From CAZHTF01 sp964535305 (GTDB lineage: Bacteria; Planctomycetota; Phycisphaerae; UBA1845; Fen-1342), in the NCBI GenBank assembly GCA_964535305.1, contig CAZHTF010000003.1, positions 57,875 to 121,874 of the forward strand: a stretch of 64,000 nt of DNA, given 5' to 3'. Position numbers and translations under genes: made by a program. The number at the start of each line of letters is the position of its first letter. Within the stretch, counting starts at the first letter, position 1. The notes beneath the pieces are model-generated. The model saw nothing but the letters and a program-made list of their open reading frames with translations, did no database searches and was not told the origin of the DNA. Below, one piece after another: positions 32,235-40,994 of this stretch.

Positions 32235-33731
32235 ATGTCTTCCACCGCGTACCAGGCCTTGCTCGACCATGCCCGCCGCATCTCGACCGCCAGCGCGGTC
32301 GCATCGCTGCTGGAGTGGGACCAGGAGACGTTCATGCCGCCGCGGGCCGCGAAGGACCGCGCCGAGCAGATCGCGCTCGTGGCCGGGCTGGCGCACGAAA
32401 AGCTCATCAGCGACGAGAGCGGTCGGCTGTTGGAGCGCGCGACACGCGAGCAGAATGACGACGCGGACGCGGCGGTCGTGCTGCGCGAATTCCAGCGCGA
32501 GCATGCGCGGGCGGTAAAGCTACCGACGCGGCTGGTCGAGCAGATCGCGAAAGCCGCGACGCTGGCGCGCGGCGACTGGATCCGCGCGCGGCGCGAGTCG
32601 AATTTCGCGCTGTTCGCGCCGCACCTGGCGCGGTTGCTGGAGCTGAAGCGCGAGGCCGCAGACCTGTGGGGCTGGCAGGGCGAGCGCTACAACGCGCTGC
32701 TCGATGAGTATGAGCCGGGCGCGCTGGCCGCAGACGTGCAGGCGGTTTTCGATGTCCTGCGACGTGAGCTGGTGCCGCTCTTGGGCGCGATCGTAGCCGC
32801 GCCGCGCCAGCCGGATCTGCGCGTGCTGACGCGACGTTGCCCGATCTCGGCCCAGGAGACCTTCCTGCGGTTGCTGGCGCAGGCGCTCGGCTTTGATTTT
32901 CAGGCCGGGCGGCTGGATTCGTCGGTGCATCCGTTCTGCGGCGGGCATGGACCGAGCGACGTGCGCATGACGGTGCGCTATAACGAGTCGTATCTGCCCG
33001 AGTCGCTGTTCGGTCTGCTGCATGAGACCGGGCATGCGCTCTATGAGCAGGGGCTGGACGAGCGCTACAGCGGCACGCCGCTGGCGCATGCGATTTCGCT
33101 GGGCATTCACGAATCGCAGTCACGGATGTGGGAAAACATGATCGGCCGGTCGCGGCCGTTCTGGGAGCATTTCTTCGGACCGCTGCGGGCGGCGTTTCCC
33201 AGCATGAACGACGTGACGCTGGACGCATGGCACTTCGCGATCAACGCGGTGCAGCCGTCGTTCATCCGCGTCGAGGCGGACGAAGTCACGTATGGCTTGC
33301 ACATCATCCTGCGATTCGGGCTCGAGCGGCGGCTGATCGACGGCACGCTGGCCGTCCAGGACGTGCCGGCGGCGTGGAATGCCGAGTTCAAAGCACTGTT
33401 GGGCATCGATCCGCCCGACGACGCACGCGGCTGCTTGCAGGATGTGCACTGGAGCCACGGCACGTTCGGATATTTCCCGACGTATACGCTGGGGAATCTG
33501 TACGCGGCGCAGTTCTTCGAAACCGCGCAGCGCGAGCTGCCGGAGCTCTGGAGCTGCGTCGGCCGCGGCGACGTCGCGCCGCTGCGCGACTGGCTGCGCG
33601 CGAAAATCCACCGGCAGGGCATGCGGCACCGCGCCAGTGAGCTGGTGCGCATCGTGACCGGGCAGGCCTTGTCGCCCACGCCGTATCTTTCGTATCTGAA
33701 GGACAAATTCGGCGGGTTGTACGGGCTGTAG
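32235..33731 (+). CDS. M32-family metallocarboxypeptidase
   Basis: The 498-residue cytoplasmic zinc carboxypeptidase (Taq/Pfu carboxypeptidase family) has the metal motif HETGH at 263-267, the family-specific HPFCGGHGPSDVRMT near 232, and the ligand glutamate in LGIHESQSRMWEN. The enzyme removes C-terminal residues from peptides with broad specificity except after proline. Length and domain order are normal. A GGAG site precedes ATG 32235. It lies 59 bases after the LigD-like gene on the same strand and converges on aacS. Confidence 0.95.
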   Translation: MSSTAYQALLDHARRISTASAVASLLEWDQETFMPPRAAKDRAEQIALVAGLAHEKLISDESGRLLERATREQNDDADAAVVLREFQREHARAVKLPTRLVEQIAKAATLARGDWIRARRESNFALFAPHLARLLELKREAADLWGWQGERYNALLDEYEPGALAADVQAVFDVLRRELVPLLGAIVAAPRQPDLRVLTRRCPISAQETFLRLLAQALGFDFQAGRLDSSVHPFCGGHGPSDVRMTVRYNESYLPESLFGLLHETGHALYEQGLDERYSGTPLAHAISLGIHESQSRMWENMIGRSRPFWEHFFGPLRAAFPSMNDVTLDAWHFAINAVQPSFIRVEADEVTYGLHIILRFGLERRLIDGTLAVQDVPAAWNAEFKALLGIDPPDDARGCLQDVHWSHGTFGYFPTYTLGNLYAAQFFETAQRELPELWSCVGRGDVAPLRDWLRAKIHRQGMRHRASELVRIVTGQALSPTPYLSYLKDKFGGLYGL

Positions 33732-33805
33732 CGCTGACCGCGCGCCGCGGCGATCCGCGTTCGCGTGGCGGCGTCGGCGTGTCGCAGCGCGGCGGCTCGC
33801 GCGTG

Positions 33806-35797
33806 CTACTCGAAGCGCATCTCGCGGAATTCGTCGAGTGCGTCGGGGTTTGCGAGCGCGTCGCGATTCAGCACAACCTCGCCATGCAGCAACTGCGTGA
33901 CGGCCAGCTCGACTTTCTTGCCGCTGATGGTGCGGGGGATGTCGCGCACGGCGCGGATGTGACGCGGCAGGTGCCGCTTGGTGGCGCCGTTGGCGATCGC
34001 GCTGCGGATGCGCTGCTGCAGCGCGTCGTCCAGCGCCTTTCCCGGCGCGAGCACGACAAAGAGCACGATCTCGACATCCTCGTCGGCGACGCGCCGCGCG
34101 ACTGCCAGGCTGTCGAGCACCTCGGGCAGGTCTTCAACCAGGCGGTAGATCTCCGCGGTGCCGATGCGAATTCCGCCGGGGTTGAGTGTCGCATCGGATC
34201 TGCCGTAGACCACCACGCCGCCGCTGGGGGTGATTTCGATGAAATCGCCGTGCCGCCAGACGCCGGGGAAGTGCTCGAAGTAGGCGGCGCGATACTTGCG
34301 GTGCTGCGGGTCGTTCCAGAAGCCGACCGGCTGCGAGGGGAATGGGTTGGTGCAGACCAGTTCGCCTTTCTGTCCCAGCAGTGGCCGTCCGGATTGGTCC
34401 CAGGCCTGAACGTCCATCGCCAGCCCGCGGCACTGAATCTCGCCGGCGTACACCGGCAGCAGTGGGTTGCCCAGCATGAAACACGAGATGATGTCGGTGC
34501 CACCGCTGATCGAAGAGAGCTGCAAATCGGCCTTCACGGCCTGATAGGTCCACTCAAACAGCTCTTCACTGAGCGGCGAGCCGGTCGAGAGCACGCAGCG
34601 CAAAGCCGCCAGGTCGTGCGAGCGCGCCGGTTCGAGGTGGGCTTTCTGGCACGCCGCCAGGAACTTCGGGCTCGCCCCGAAGACGTTGATCCGCTCGCGC
34701 TGCGCCAAGTCCCAGAGCCGCGCCACGGACGGATAAGCCGGGTTGCCTTCGTAGAGCACGATCGCGGCCTGGCTGCCCAGCGCGCTGGCGAGCCAGTTCC
34801 ACATCATCCAGCCGCAGGTCGTGAAAAAGAACACGCGATCATTCTCGCGAATGTCGCAATGCAGCAGGTGCTCCTTCAGATGCTGCAGCAGCGTCCCGCC
34901 GTGGCCGTGCACGATGCACTTTGGGACGCCGGTGGTCCCGGAGGAATACATGATGAACAGCGGGTGATCGAAGGGCACCTCGTCGAAAATCAGCGGCGTA
35001 TCGGCGGGCTGCGCGGCCAGATAGTGGTCCCAGGCGATCACGCCCGGCTGATCGCGCAGCGCGGCCAGCGGCTCGGAGTCGGCACCGGGCTGGCGACCGG
35101 TAGGGTCAGCGCCCGCGCGCGGCACGATCAGCACGCGGCGAACACTGGGCAGCTTCTGGCGGAGCTCGCAAATGCGCTCGACCAAGTCGATGGTCTTGCC
35201 GCCGTAGGAATATCCGTCGCAGGCGAGCAGCACGACGGGCTGAATCTGCCCGAAGCGATCGAGCACACCACCGGCGCCGAAATCCGGCGAGCAGGATGAC
35301 CAAATTGCGCCGATGCTGGCGGCGGCGAGCATGGCGATGATCGTCTCGGGAAGATTGGGCATGAAGGCGGCCACGCGATCCCCGCGTTTCACGCCGTCGG
35401 CCCGCAGCGCAGCGGCGCAGCGCGCGACCTGCCGGCGAAGCTGGTCGCGCGAGATGCGACGGGCGGGTCCGGTTTCGGTGTGCGCGATGATGGCGTCCGA
35501 TGGGCCGCTGGCGCGCAGCAGGTGCCGGGCGTAATTCAGATGCATGCCGGGGAACCAGCGCGTATCGAGCATGCCGCTGCCGCTGCGCGTCGCGCTGGCG
35601 GGCTGCGTGGGTTCGACACACGCGAACTCCAGCAGTGCCCGCCAGAACTGCTCGCTCTCGCGGATGCTCCAGGCGCGCAGCGCTTCCCAGTCTGCGGCGA
35701 CGCCGAAGCGGCGCGACACCTGCTGCATGAACGTGAACATCTGCGAGGCGCGGGCGCGTTCGGGGCTGGGAGCCCAGAGTTGCTTTCGCGGCGTCAT
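33806..35797 (-). CDS. aacS: Acetoacetyl-CoA synthetase
   Basis: The 663-residue adenylate-forming enzyme activates acetoacetate with ATP and CoA. It has the family-specific N-terminus (MTPRKQLWAPSPERARASQM and WFPGMHLNYARHLL, key residues NYA), AMP-binding motif MYSSGTTGVPKCIVHGHGG, CGWMMWN, ISGGTDIISCF, YGRSDATLNPGGIRIG and the C-terminal lysine in ISGKKVE. These distinguish acetoacetyl- from acetyl-CoA synthetases. A consensus AGGAGG lies nine bases before the ATG, predicting strong translation. It would feed ketone bodies or polyhydroxybutyrate products into acetyl-CoA. No phb genes are in the window. Confidence 0.96.
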   Translation of the reverse strand: MTPRKQLWAPSPERARASQMFTFMQQVSRRFGVAADWEALRAWSIRESEQFWRALLEFACVEPTQPASATRSGSGMLDTRWFPGMHLNYARHLLRASGPSDAIIAHTETGPARRISRDQLRRQVARCAAALRADGVKRGDRVAAFMPNLPETIIAMLAAASIGAIWSSCSPDFGAGGVLDRFGQIQPVVLLACDGYSYGGKTIDLVERICELRQKLPSVRRVLIVPRAGADPTGRQPGADSEPLAALRDQPGVIAWDHYLAAQPADTPLIFDEVPFDHPLFIMYSSGTTGVPKCIVHGHGGTLLQHLKEHLLHCDIRENDRVFFFTTCGWMMWNWLASALGSQAAIVLYEGNPAYPSVARLWDLAQRERINVFGASPKFLAACQKAHLEPARSHDLAALRCVLSTGSPLSEELFEWTYQAVKADLQLSSISGGTDIISCFMLGNPLLPVYAGEIQCRGLAMDVQAWDQSGRPLLGQKGELVCTNPFPSQPVGFWNDPQHRKYRAAYFEHFPGVWRHGDFIEITPSGGVVVYGRSDATLNPGGIRIGTAEIYRLVEDLPEVLDSLAVARRVADEDVEIVLFVVLAPGKALDDALQQRIRSAIANGATKRHLPRHIRAVRDIPRTISGKKVELAVTQLLHGEVVLNRDALANPDALDEFREMRFE

Positions 35798-36064
35798 GTC
35801 CTGGAGCCTCCTGCGCGGGCGTACGTGCAGGGGAATTTTGGCGGCAAGGGGCGCGGTTGGGTAGCAGCTTTGGATTGAAGCGCGTCAGAATCGAGCGGGC
35901 GCACACGTTTGGGTGTATGGGCGCTTGTTGCGATTCACAGGCGGCGGGGCGTTGATGCGGATCCGGACTGGCCGATCGCCGCCGCGCGCGGCACTGACTT
36001 GCGTTTTCGCGAGCCTCGCCGCACAACCAGCGTGCCTGCCAGCGCCGCGCGGTACGGCGGTCGC

Positions 36065-37402
36065 CTAGGCGCGTGCGGAGATTGAAAAGAGCTGCCCCTG
36101 GCTGCGGCGCTGGCCTGCCCCGCCGTCGGGATTCTCGTCTGGGAAGAGCTTGCGGTAGACCTCGGGCAACTGCTTGCGGAATTCCTCCATGCTCTGGAAT
36201 TCGTGCTCTTCGCGCTGGCCGTCACGCTCGACGCTGACGCTGATGCGGCCGTTTTCGCGCGACATGCTGAAGCGCTCGTCGCCCTGGATCCGCAGCCGCT
36301 GCTCGACAGCTACGCCGTCACGGGCCCACTTGCGCTGCTGCAGCGTGCGGGCCGCGTCGCGCGCGGCCGCCTCGGCTTGCCGCCGCAATTCATCCGACTC
36401 GCGCTGTAACTCGCGCAGACGCTTCTCCAACTGCTGGCGGAACTGGTCCTGCGCACCGCGCAGATTCGAAGGGGGTGCGACGAAGAGCTGGCGGGCCCGC
36501 AGTCCGGTGTGGCGGCTGTAAATGCGGAACGCCTCGGGGTCGGCCTTTTCGAAAGCCGCGGCGTCGGGGTAGGCGACCTCGCTCTTCTTGCCCTGACGCT
36601 CGCGCGTGACGGTGATCTGCCCGTCTACCTCGCGCGCGATCGAGACCGTCTGATCGTCCTGCTTCCAGGTGATGCTGAGCTGCGTCTGCGCGTCGGCGTC
36701 GGCGTGGTCTGGCTCGAAGAAGAACATTCCATCCGGGTCGGTGCGGAATTGCATCGTGAACGGATCAAGCTGGAACTGCCGGAGCTGATCCTGCCACTGC
36801 CGCCAGGCCGGGCCGGGCACGTCCTTCAGCGCATCGGGGATCTGCTGCAGCCGCCCGAGCGGTTCGAGGATCCACTGGCCGAGCTGGTCCTTGCGAAGCG
36901 TATGCCCAAAGTAGTTCTGCGATTCGTCGCCGAGGGCGTCGGGTTCGTCGTACTTGAACTTGACCGCATCCGCCGACGGCCGCGGCGCTGGGGTAATCTC
37001 GAACGTTAGCTCTTTTCCCGCGCGACGGATCAAAACAGTTAGCGACTTGCCCGCGGCAGTCTCAGCGATCGCGGTCTGTAGCTGCTCGACATCGTCCAGC
37101 GGCTTGCCTTCGATCCGTAGCAGAATGTCGTAGCGCGCCAGGCCGGCCAGATCCGCTGGGCTACCCGTGGCGATGTTTGTGATCATCAAGCCGGCCTTGC
37201 CCGTGTGCGCGGCGACGGCTTCGGGAATGCTGGTGAAGCGGACGCCGATCCACTTGGCGCCGACGCCTTGCTGCGCGTCGTTGTCGTCCAGGAAGGGTGC
37301 GAGCGTCGCGGGCAGGCTGTCGGGCGGCGTCGACGCCTGGAGCGTCGCGGAGTTCAGAATCGCCACAAACGCAATCGCAGACCGAAAAATCAGACTCAAC
37401 AT
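36065..37402 (-). CDS. Secreted PDZ-domain protein of an ECF sigma operon
   Basis: The 445-residue protein starts with a signal peptide (about 1-23) followed by a PDZ domain at about 48-145 (GLMITNIATGSPADLAGLARYDILLRIEGKPLDDVEQL, key residues GSPADLAGL). No protease domain is attached. The middle is rich in charged residues with repeated beta strands that read like two copies of an SI-(A/S)-x-E-x-(D/N)-G-x-I-(T/S)-V unit (near 255 and 395), and a Gln/Arg/Glu coiled coil at about 310-365. It is the third gene after the sigma and anti-sigma genes, 19 bases downstream. It may sense or bind misfolded envelope proteins (inference). Confidence 0.82.
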   Translation of the reverse strand: MLSLIFRSAIAFVAILNSATLQASTPPDSLPATLAPFLDDNDAQQGVGAKWIGVRFTSIPEAVAAHTGKAGLMITNIATGSPADLAGLARYDILLRIEGKPLDDVEQLQTAIAETAAGKSLTVLIRRAGKELTFEITPAPRPSADAVKFKYDEPDALGDESQNYFGHTLRKDQLGQWILEPLGRLQQIPDALKDVPGPAWRQWQDQLRQFQLDPFTMQFRTDPDGMFFFEPDHADADAQTQLSITWKQDDQTVSIAREVDGQITVTRERQGKKSEVAYPDAAAFEKADPEAFRIYSRHTGLRARQLFVAPPSNLRGAQDQFRQQLEKRLRELQRESDELRRQAEAAARDAARTLQQRKWARDGVAVEQRLRIQGDERFSMSRENGRISVSVERDGQREEHEFQSMEEFRKQLPEVYRKLFPDENPDGGAGQRRSQGQLFSISARA

Positions 37403-37421
37403 GGAAAGTCTTCTCCAACGA

Positions 37422-37958
37422 CTAAAAATCGCCGCGGGCCGGCTGCGTGCGCAGCCGCGGGCGCTGAACTTCGATAATCAAGAATTCACCCGGGCGATCA
37501 CTCGGCACCACGATCCACTTGCCATTCGCCGGCCGCGATGCGCGCTGCGGCAAGGCCGGGTCAACGTAGGCTGCGTCGTATGAATCACCCAGCGTCGGCG
37601 GTGCGAACCAGGCCGAAGCCTGCGTTGGCGCGCCAAACTGCGGGGCGTTGCCGCCGCCGCGCTGCCCGCTGGGCGCCGAGAGCCAGGCGAATGCGCCGAT
37701 ACAGGCCGCAGCGGCCAAACCGACCGATTGCGCCGTGCGAATCCAGAGCGGCGATGGCCCAAGCGGGCGACGCCGCAGGGCGCGGTGCATCGCGCGACTT
37801 ATTTCGCGATCCAACGCCGCCAAATCCTCGAAGAGGGCGGCGGCCCGCGCGTCGCGCCGCAACAGACTGCGCAACTCGCGCCGCTCGCTCAATCCGGCTT
37901 CGCGGTCGAGAAAGCGCGTGATCAGCAGTTCGAGTCGCTCATTCGGCGTAGTTGACAT
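37422..37958 (-). CDS. Anti-sigma factor-like membrane protein
   Basis: ATG 37958 follows AAGGA. The 178-residue protein has an N-terminal helical domain (LLITRFLDREAGLSERRELRSLLRRDARAAALFEDLAALDREI) typical of anti-sigma domains, one membrane helix at about 76-94 (SVGLAAAACIGAFAWLSA) and a short exported tail. The zinc motif HxxxCxxC found in many anti-sigma factors is absent, so release is unlikely to be redox-zinc based. It lies 43 bases after the sigma gene and would hold it at the membrane. Confidence 0.85.
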   Translation of the reverse strand: MSTTPNERLELLITRFLDREAGLSERRELRSLLRRDARAAALFEDLAALDREISRAMHRALRRRPLGPSPLWIRTAQSVGLAAAACIGAFAWLSAPSGQRGGGNAPQFGAPTQASAWFAPPTLGDSYDAAYVDPALPQRASRPANGKWIVVPSDRPGEFLIIEVQRPRLRTQPARGDF

Positions 37959-38001
37959 CAACGAATCCTTCACCCGGCTGCGCAAGCATCCTGCCACACG
38001 T

Positions 38002-38682
38002 CTACAGCTCCACCTGGCCCGCCAGCGCCTCGCGCAGCAGCCGCCGCGCACGCACCAGCCGTGTCTCGACCGTCTCGACCGGCAGGCCCAGCAGCGCGCC
38101 GATCTCGGCGTAGCTCCACTCCTCCAGGTGCCGCAGCACGAACGGCTCGCGATAGAGCGCGGGCAGCGCCTCCACCGCCCGCAGCAGCGTCTGTTGCAGC
38201 TCGCTCCGCACCGCGACGCGATGCGGGTTGGCGCTGCGAACATCGCGCGGCAGCTCGGCGGACTGATCCAGCGACGCGGTCGCCCGTCGGCGGGCCGCCT
38301 GGCCGGCGTCGATCGCGGCATTTCGCGCGATCGAATACAGCCACGGCCGCAGCCGCGAGGAATCCTGCAGTGTGCTCAGCCGCTCCCATACCTGCATCCA
38401 GACCTGCTGCGCAATGTCCTCAACCCGGTCGGCCCGGCCTGAAACGCCATAGATCACGCTGCGGACCCAGCCGTCGTGTTCGCGCACCAGCCGATCGGCG
38501 GCGACGCGATTACCGAGCTGGGCCGCACCGACCGTCTCTCGCAGAAGTTCCACGTCGGCCGCCATCGTGGTCATGTCTGCAATGGCAGACGTCGGGCTCG
38601 GCTCCGGCATGGCAGAAAATTCGACCCGCTCGTGGCTTGCGGGCGTCGGCGGCGTGGGTCGTGGATTAATTGAAGCGCTCAC
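38002..38682 (-). CDS. ECF-type RNA polymerase sigma factor
   Basis: The start is GTG 38682 with AAGGAG seven bases upstream. The 226-residue protein has a 45-residue low-complexity lead, then sigma region 2 (ADRLVREHDGWVRSVIYGVSGRADRVEDIAQQVWMQVWERL, key residues DIAQQVWMQVW) and region 4 with a helix-turn-helix (LPALYREPFVLRHLEEWSYAEIGALLGLPVETVETRLVRARRLL, key residues YAEIGALLG). It directs RNA polymerase to stress or envelope promoters, and is probably inhibited by the next gene. It is divergent from the M42 peptidase with only 42 bases between, which must hold both promoters. Confidence 0.93.
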   Translation of the reverse strand: MSASINPRPTPPTPASHERVEFSAMPEPSPTSAIADMTTMAADVELLRETVGAAQLGNRVAADRLVREHDGWVRSVIYGVSGRADRVEDIAQQVWMQVWERLSTLQDSSRLRPWLYSIARNAAIDAGQAARRRATASLDQSAELPRDVRSANPHRVAVRSELQQTLLRAVEALPALYREPFVLRHLEEWSYAEIGALLGLPVETVETRLVRARRLLREALAGQVEL

Positions 38683-38724
38683 GGTTGCTCCTTACTATCG
38701 GCGCATCCGGCCAAAAGGAAATCC

Positions 38725-39834
38725 ATGGTTCTGCCGCGACCCCTGCGTGAGCTGCTGGCGCTACCCACCGCACCGTTCGTCGAACACGCGGTGATGACGT
38801 ACCTCGAAACCGCCTGCAGCAAGCTGCGGCATGTCGTGTGTGCCCGAGACCGGCATGGAAACCTGCTGGTTCGATATCGCAACGGCATGCAGCGGGCGGC
38901 CCAACTGGTGTTTACTGCGCACACCGATCACCCCGGCTTCGTCGCGCTGCGGATGCTGGAGCCGCGCACGCTGCTGGCGGCTTTTCGCGGGTGGGTCGAG
39001 CCGGAGTACTTTGCCAAGCAGCGGGTGCGCTTCTGGTCACGCGGCAAGTGGGTCGCTGGGCGCGTGCAGCGCGTCGTCAAGGCGGCGGCGATCTACGGCT
39101 TGATCGGCCGCACCGGCAGGCCTGAGGAAGTCGCGATCCGCGTGCCGTCCGAAATCGAGCCGGGTGCGGCGGGCATGTGGGACCTGACCGATCCGGTGCT
39201 GCGCGGCGAGCTGGTGCACGCCCGCGGCTGCGACGACATCGCCGGCTGCGCGGCGCTGCTGGCGATGCTCGAGCGGCTGTCGAAGCGCGCCGCCAAGGCC
39301 GACGTGACGGTGCTGTTCACGCGAGCGGAGGAAGTCGGCTTCGTAGGCGCGATTGCGGCGGCGCGGGACAAGTCGCTGCCGCCGACGGCGCGAATCATCG
39401 CGATCGAGACGAGCAAGGCGTTGCCCAATGCGCGACAGGGCGATGGCCCGATCCTGCGGGTCGGGGACAAATCGAGCATCTTCTCGCCAGAGTTGACGGC
39501 GCATTGCGAGCGTGTGGCCAAGGCGCTTGCCGCGCGGCGCAAGTCATTCGCGTTTCAGCGCAAGCTGATGGACGGCGGCACGTGCGAATCGACGGCGTAC
39601 CTGGCGTATGGCTACGTGGCGACCGGCATCTGCGTGGCGCTGGGAAATTATCACAATATGGACGCGGAGAAGCGCAAGATCGCGGCGGAGACGATCCACC
39701 TGAAGGACTGGAGACGAATGGTGGATTGGTTCGAGGCGCTGGCCTGCACCGCGGATGAGCCCGGCGACGGCATGGGGGCGCTGCGCAAGGCGATGGACGA
39801 GCGCTTCGAGGGCTATCAGAAGCTGCTCCGTTGA
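38725..39834 (+). CDS. M42-family aminopeptidase/glucanase-like metalloprotein
   Basis: The 369-residue protein has the dinuclear zinc centre of the M42/M20 clan: FTAHTDHPGF (His66, Asp68), GCDDIAGCAALL (Asp170 or Asp171), RAEEVGFVGA (catalytic Glu202, ligand Glu203), IAIETSKA and GNYHNMDAEK near the C-terminus. M42 enzymes are dodecameric tetrahedral aminopeptidases (TET). An AAAGGAAAT site precedes the ATG. It shares a 42-base divergent promoter region with the ECF sigma gene, so it could be under the same control. Substrate preference cannot be read from sequence. Confidence 0.92.
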   Translation: MVLPRPLRELLALPTAPFVEHAVMTYLETACSKLRHVVCARDRHGNLLVRYRNGMQRAAQLVFTAHTDHPGFVALRMLEPRTLLAAFRGWVEPEYFAKQRVRFWSRGKWVAGRVQRVVKAAAIYGLIGRTGRPEEVAIRVPSEIEPGAAGMWDLTDPVLRGELVHARGCDDIAGCAALLAMLERLSKRAAKADVTVLFTRAEEVGFVGAIAAARDKSLPPTARIIAIETSKALPNARQGDGPILRVGDKSSIFSPELTAHCERVAKALAARRKSFAFQRKLMDGGTCESTAYLAYGYVATGICVALGNYHNMDAEKRKIAAETIHLKDWRRMVDWFEALACTADEPGDGMGALRKAMDERFEGYQKLLR

Positions 39835-39892
39835 ACCCGCGCGGGCACGCCGGCGCGCGCAGCGGCGCGCGGCGGCTGCCCAGGCTCGATCC

Positions 39893-40279
39893 CTAGTGTG
39901 CGACCTGCGCCGGCGTGCGATTCAGCACATCGTCGCGCGTGGTCTCTGCGATCGCGGCCACTTCCTGGATCAGATCGCTGGCCACGCCCATTTCCTGCAG
40001 CGTCGCTCCCAGCAATTCGACCACGGCATCGAAATGCACGTCGCTCAGCCCGCGCTTGACCGCGTCGGCATGTGCGGCGCGCATGCCGCGGCCGTTGTAG
40101 CGCTGCGGTCCGCCGAAGGCCAGCGTCAGAAAGGCGCGCTGTTTGAGCATCTGCCGCGGCATGTCCACGTTGGTGAAGAAGTCCTTGAGGCGCGGATCTG
40201 CGAGCACTTTGCGGTAGAAGCGATCGACCGCGGCTTCGATGGCGGCGTCGCCGCCGAGGCGTTCGTAGAGCGAGCTCAT
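39893..40279 (-). CDS. glbN: Truncated haemoglobin (group I)
   Basis: Start ATG 40279 follows AGGGGGACCAC; the frame is open further up but conservation starts here (MSSLYERLGGDAAIEAAVDRFYRKVLADP, key residues YERLGG and FY). The 128-residue protein has B10 Tyr22, proximal haem ligand His70 in RAAHADAVKRGL, and CD/E residues MLKQRAFLTLAFGG. Group I truncated globins bind O2 and NO and can act as NO dioxygenases. The gene is divergent from an NsrR-like NO-sensing repressor, which strongly suggests NO detoxification. Confidence 0.94.
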   Translation of the reverse strand: MSSLYERLGGDAAIEAAVDRFYRKVLADPRLKDFFTNVDMPRQMLKQRAFLTLAFGGPQRYNGRGMRAAHADAVKRGLSDVHFDAVVELLGATLQEMGVASDLIQEVAAIAETTRDDVLNRTPAQVAH

Positions 40280-40364
40280 GTGGTCCCCCTGTTTGCGCCG
40301 CTTTGCGCGCGGCGAATGGCCTAGCGCGTGCCGCTGCCGTCGCTCGGGCGGGCGCGCTCGTGAG

Positions 40365-40389
40365 AATCGTTGCATATGTTTTGCCGATT
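40365..40389. promoter_or_regulatory. Imperfect inverted repeat, candidate NsrR operator
   Basis: AATCG (40365-40369) and CGATT (40385-40389) flank a 15-base AT-rich centre in the 166-base divergent region between the globin and the NsrR-like gene. Rrf2 regulators bind about 23-29 bp inverted repeats. The inner match is weak. Confidence 0.3.
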
Positions 40390-40445
40390 ATCCGCGAACG
40401 CGACGTTTTCAAGCGCCGCGCCGCGAAACGCCGATAACATGAGCG

Positions 40446-40967
40446 ATGCGACTCACGATTCACACGGATTACGCGCTCCGAACGCTGATCTTTCTGGCAA
40501 CGAATCCGCAGGGCGGGTCGGTGGCGGATGTGGGCCGCGCCTACGGAATTTCGCGACATCATCTCACCAAGGTCGTGCAGCGGCTGAGGCGTCGCGGCTT
40601 CGTGCGGGCCACGCCCGGCCGCGGCGGCGGGCTGAAGCTGGCGCAGCCGGCAGCGGAAATCAACTTGGGGGTTGTCGTGCGCGCCACCGAGCCGCACTTC
40701 ATCCTGGTCGAGTGCTTCAACACTGCCGAGAATACGTGCCCAATCACGCCCGCGTGCGGATTGCGGCGGATGCTGGTCGAAGCGCGCGACGCGTTCCTGG
40801 CGGCGCTGGATCGGTACACGCTGGCCGATGTCATCGGCGCCGAACGCACCGAGCTCGTTGCACTGCTGCGCGGCGTTGCCGTATCTGAGCCAGCGGCGCC
40901 GCCAACCGGGCATCTGCCGACGGCGAGCACGCGACTGGCCGCCTCGCGCGGCGGGCAATCGGTGTAG
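40446..40967 (+). CDS. nsrR: NsrR-like Rrf2-family transcriptional repressor
   Basis: The 173-residue protein has the Rrf2 winged helix (MRLTIHTDYALRTLIFLA, GISRHHLTKVVQRLRRRGFV, GRGGGLKLA) and three cysteines, Cys90, Cys98 and Cys104, in ECFNTAENTCPITPACGL. The arrangement VECF...CPITPACGL is typical of NsrR, a nitric oxide sensor with an iron-sulfur cluster; the fourth ligand in Streptomyces NsrR is Asp8, and Asp8 is present here too. NO damages the cluster and relieves repression. It faces the truncated haemoglobin gene, its likely target. The C-terminal 40 residues are low-complexity and not part of the family core. Confidence 0.92.
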   Translation: MRLTIHTDYALRTLIFLATNPQGGSVADVGRAYGISRHHLTKVVQRLRRRGFVRATPGRGGGLKLAQPAAEINLGVVVRATEPHFILVECFNTAENTCPITPACGLRRMLVEARDAFLAALDRYTLADVIGAERTELVALLRGVAVSEPAAPPTGHLPTASTRLAASRGGQSV

Positions 40968-40994
40968 GGCGCGCCCCGTGCGGCGCAGCGCGAT

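Noticed and set aside
33779..35299. A 506-codon open frame on the plus strand opposite aacS
   Set aside because: It lies within a clearly conserved gene and has no recognisable motif or ribosome site.
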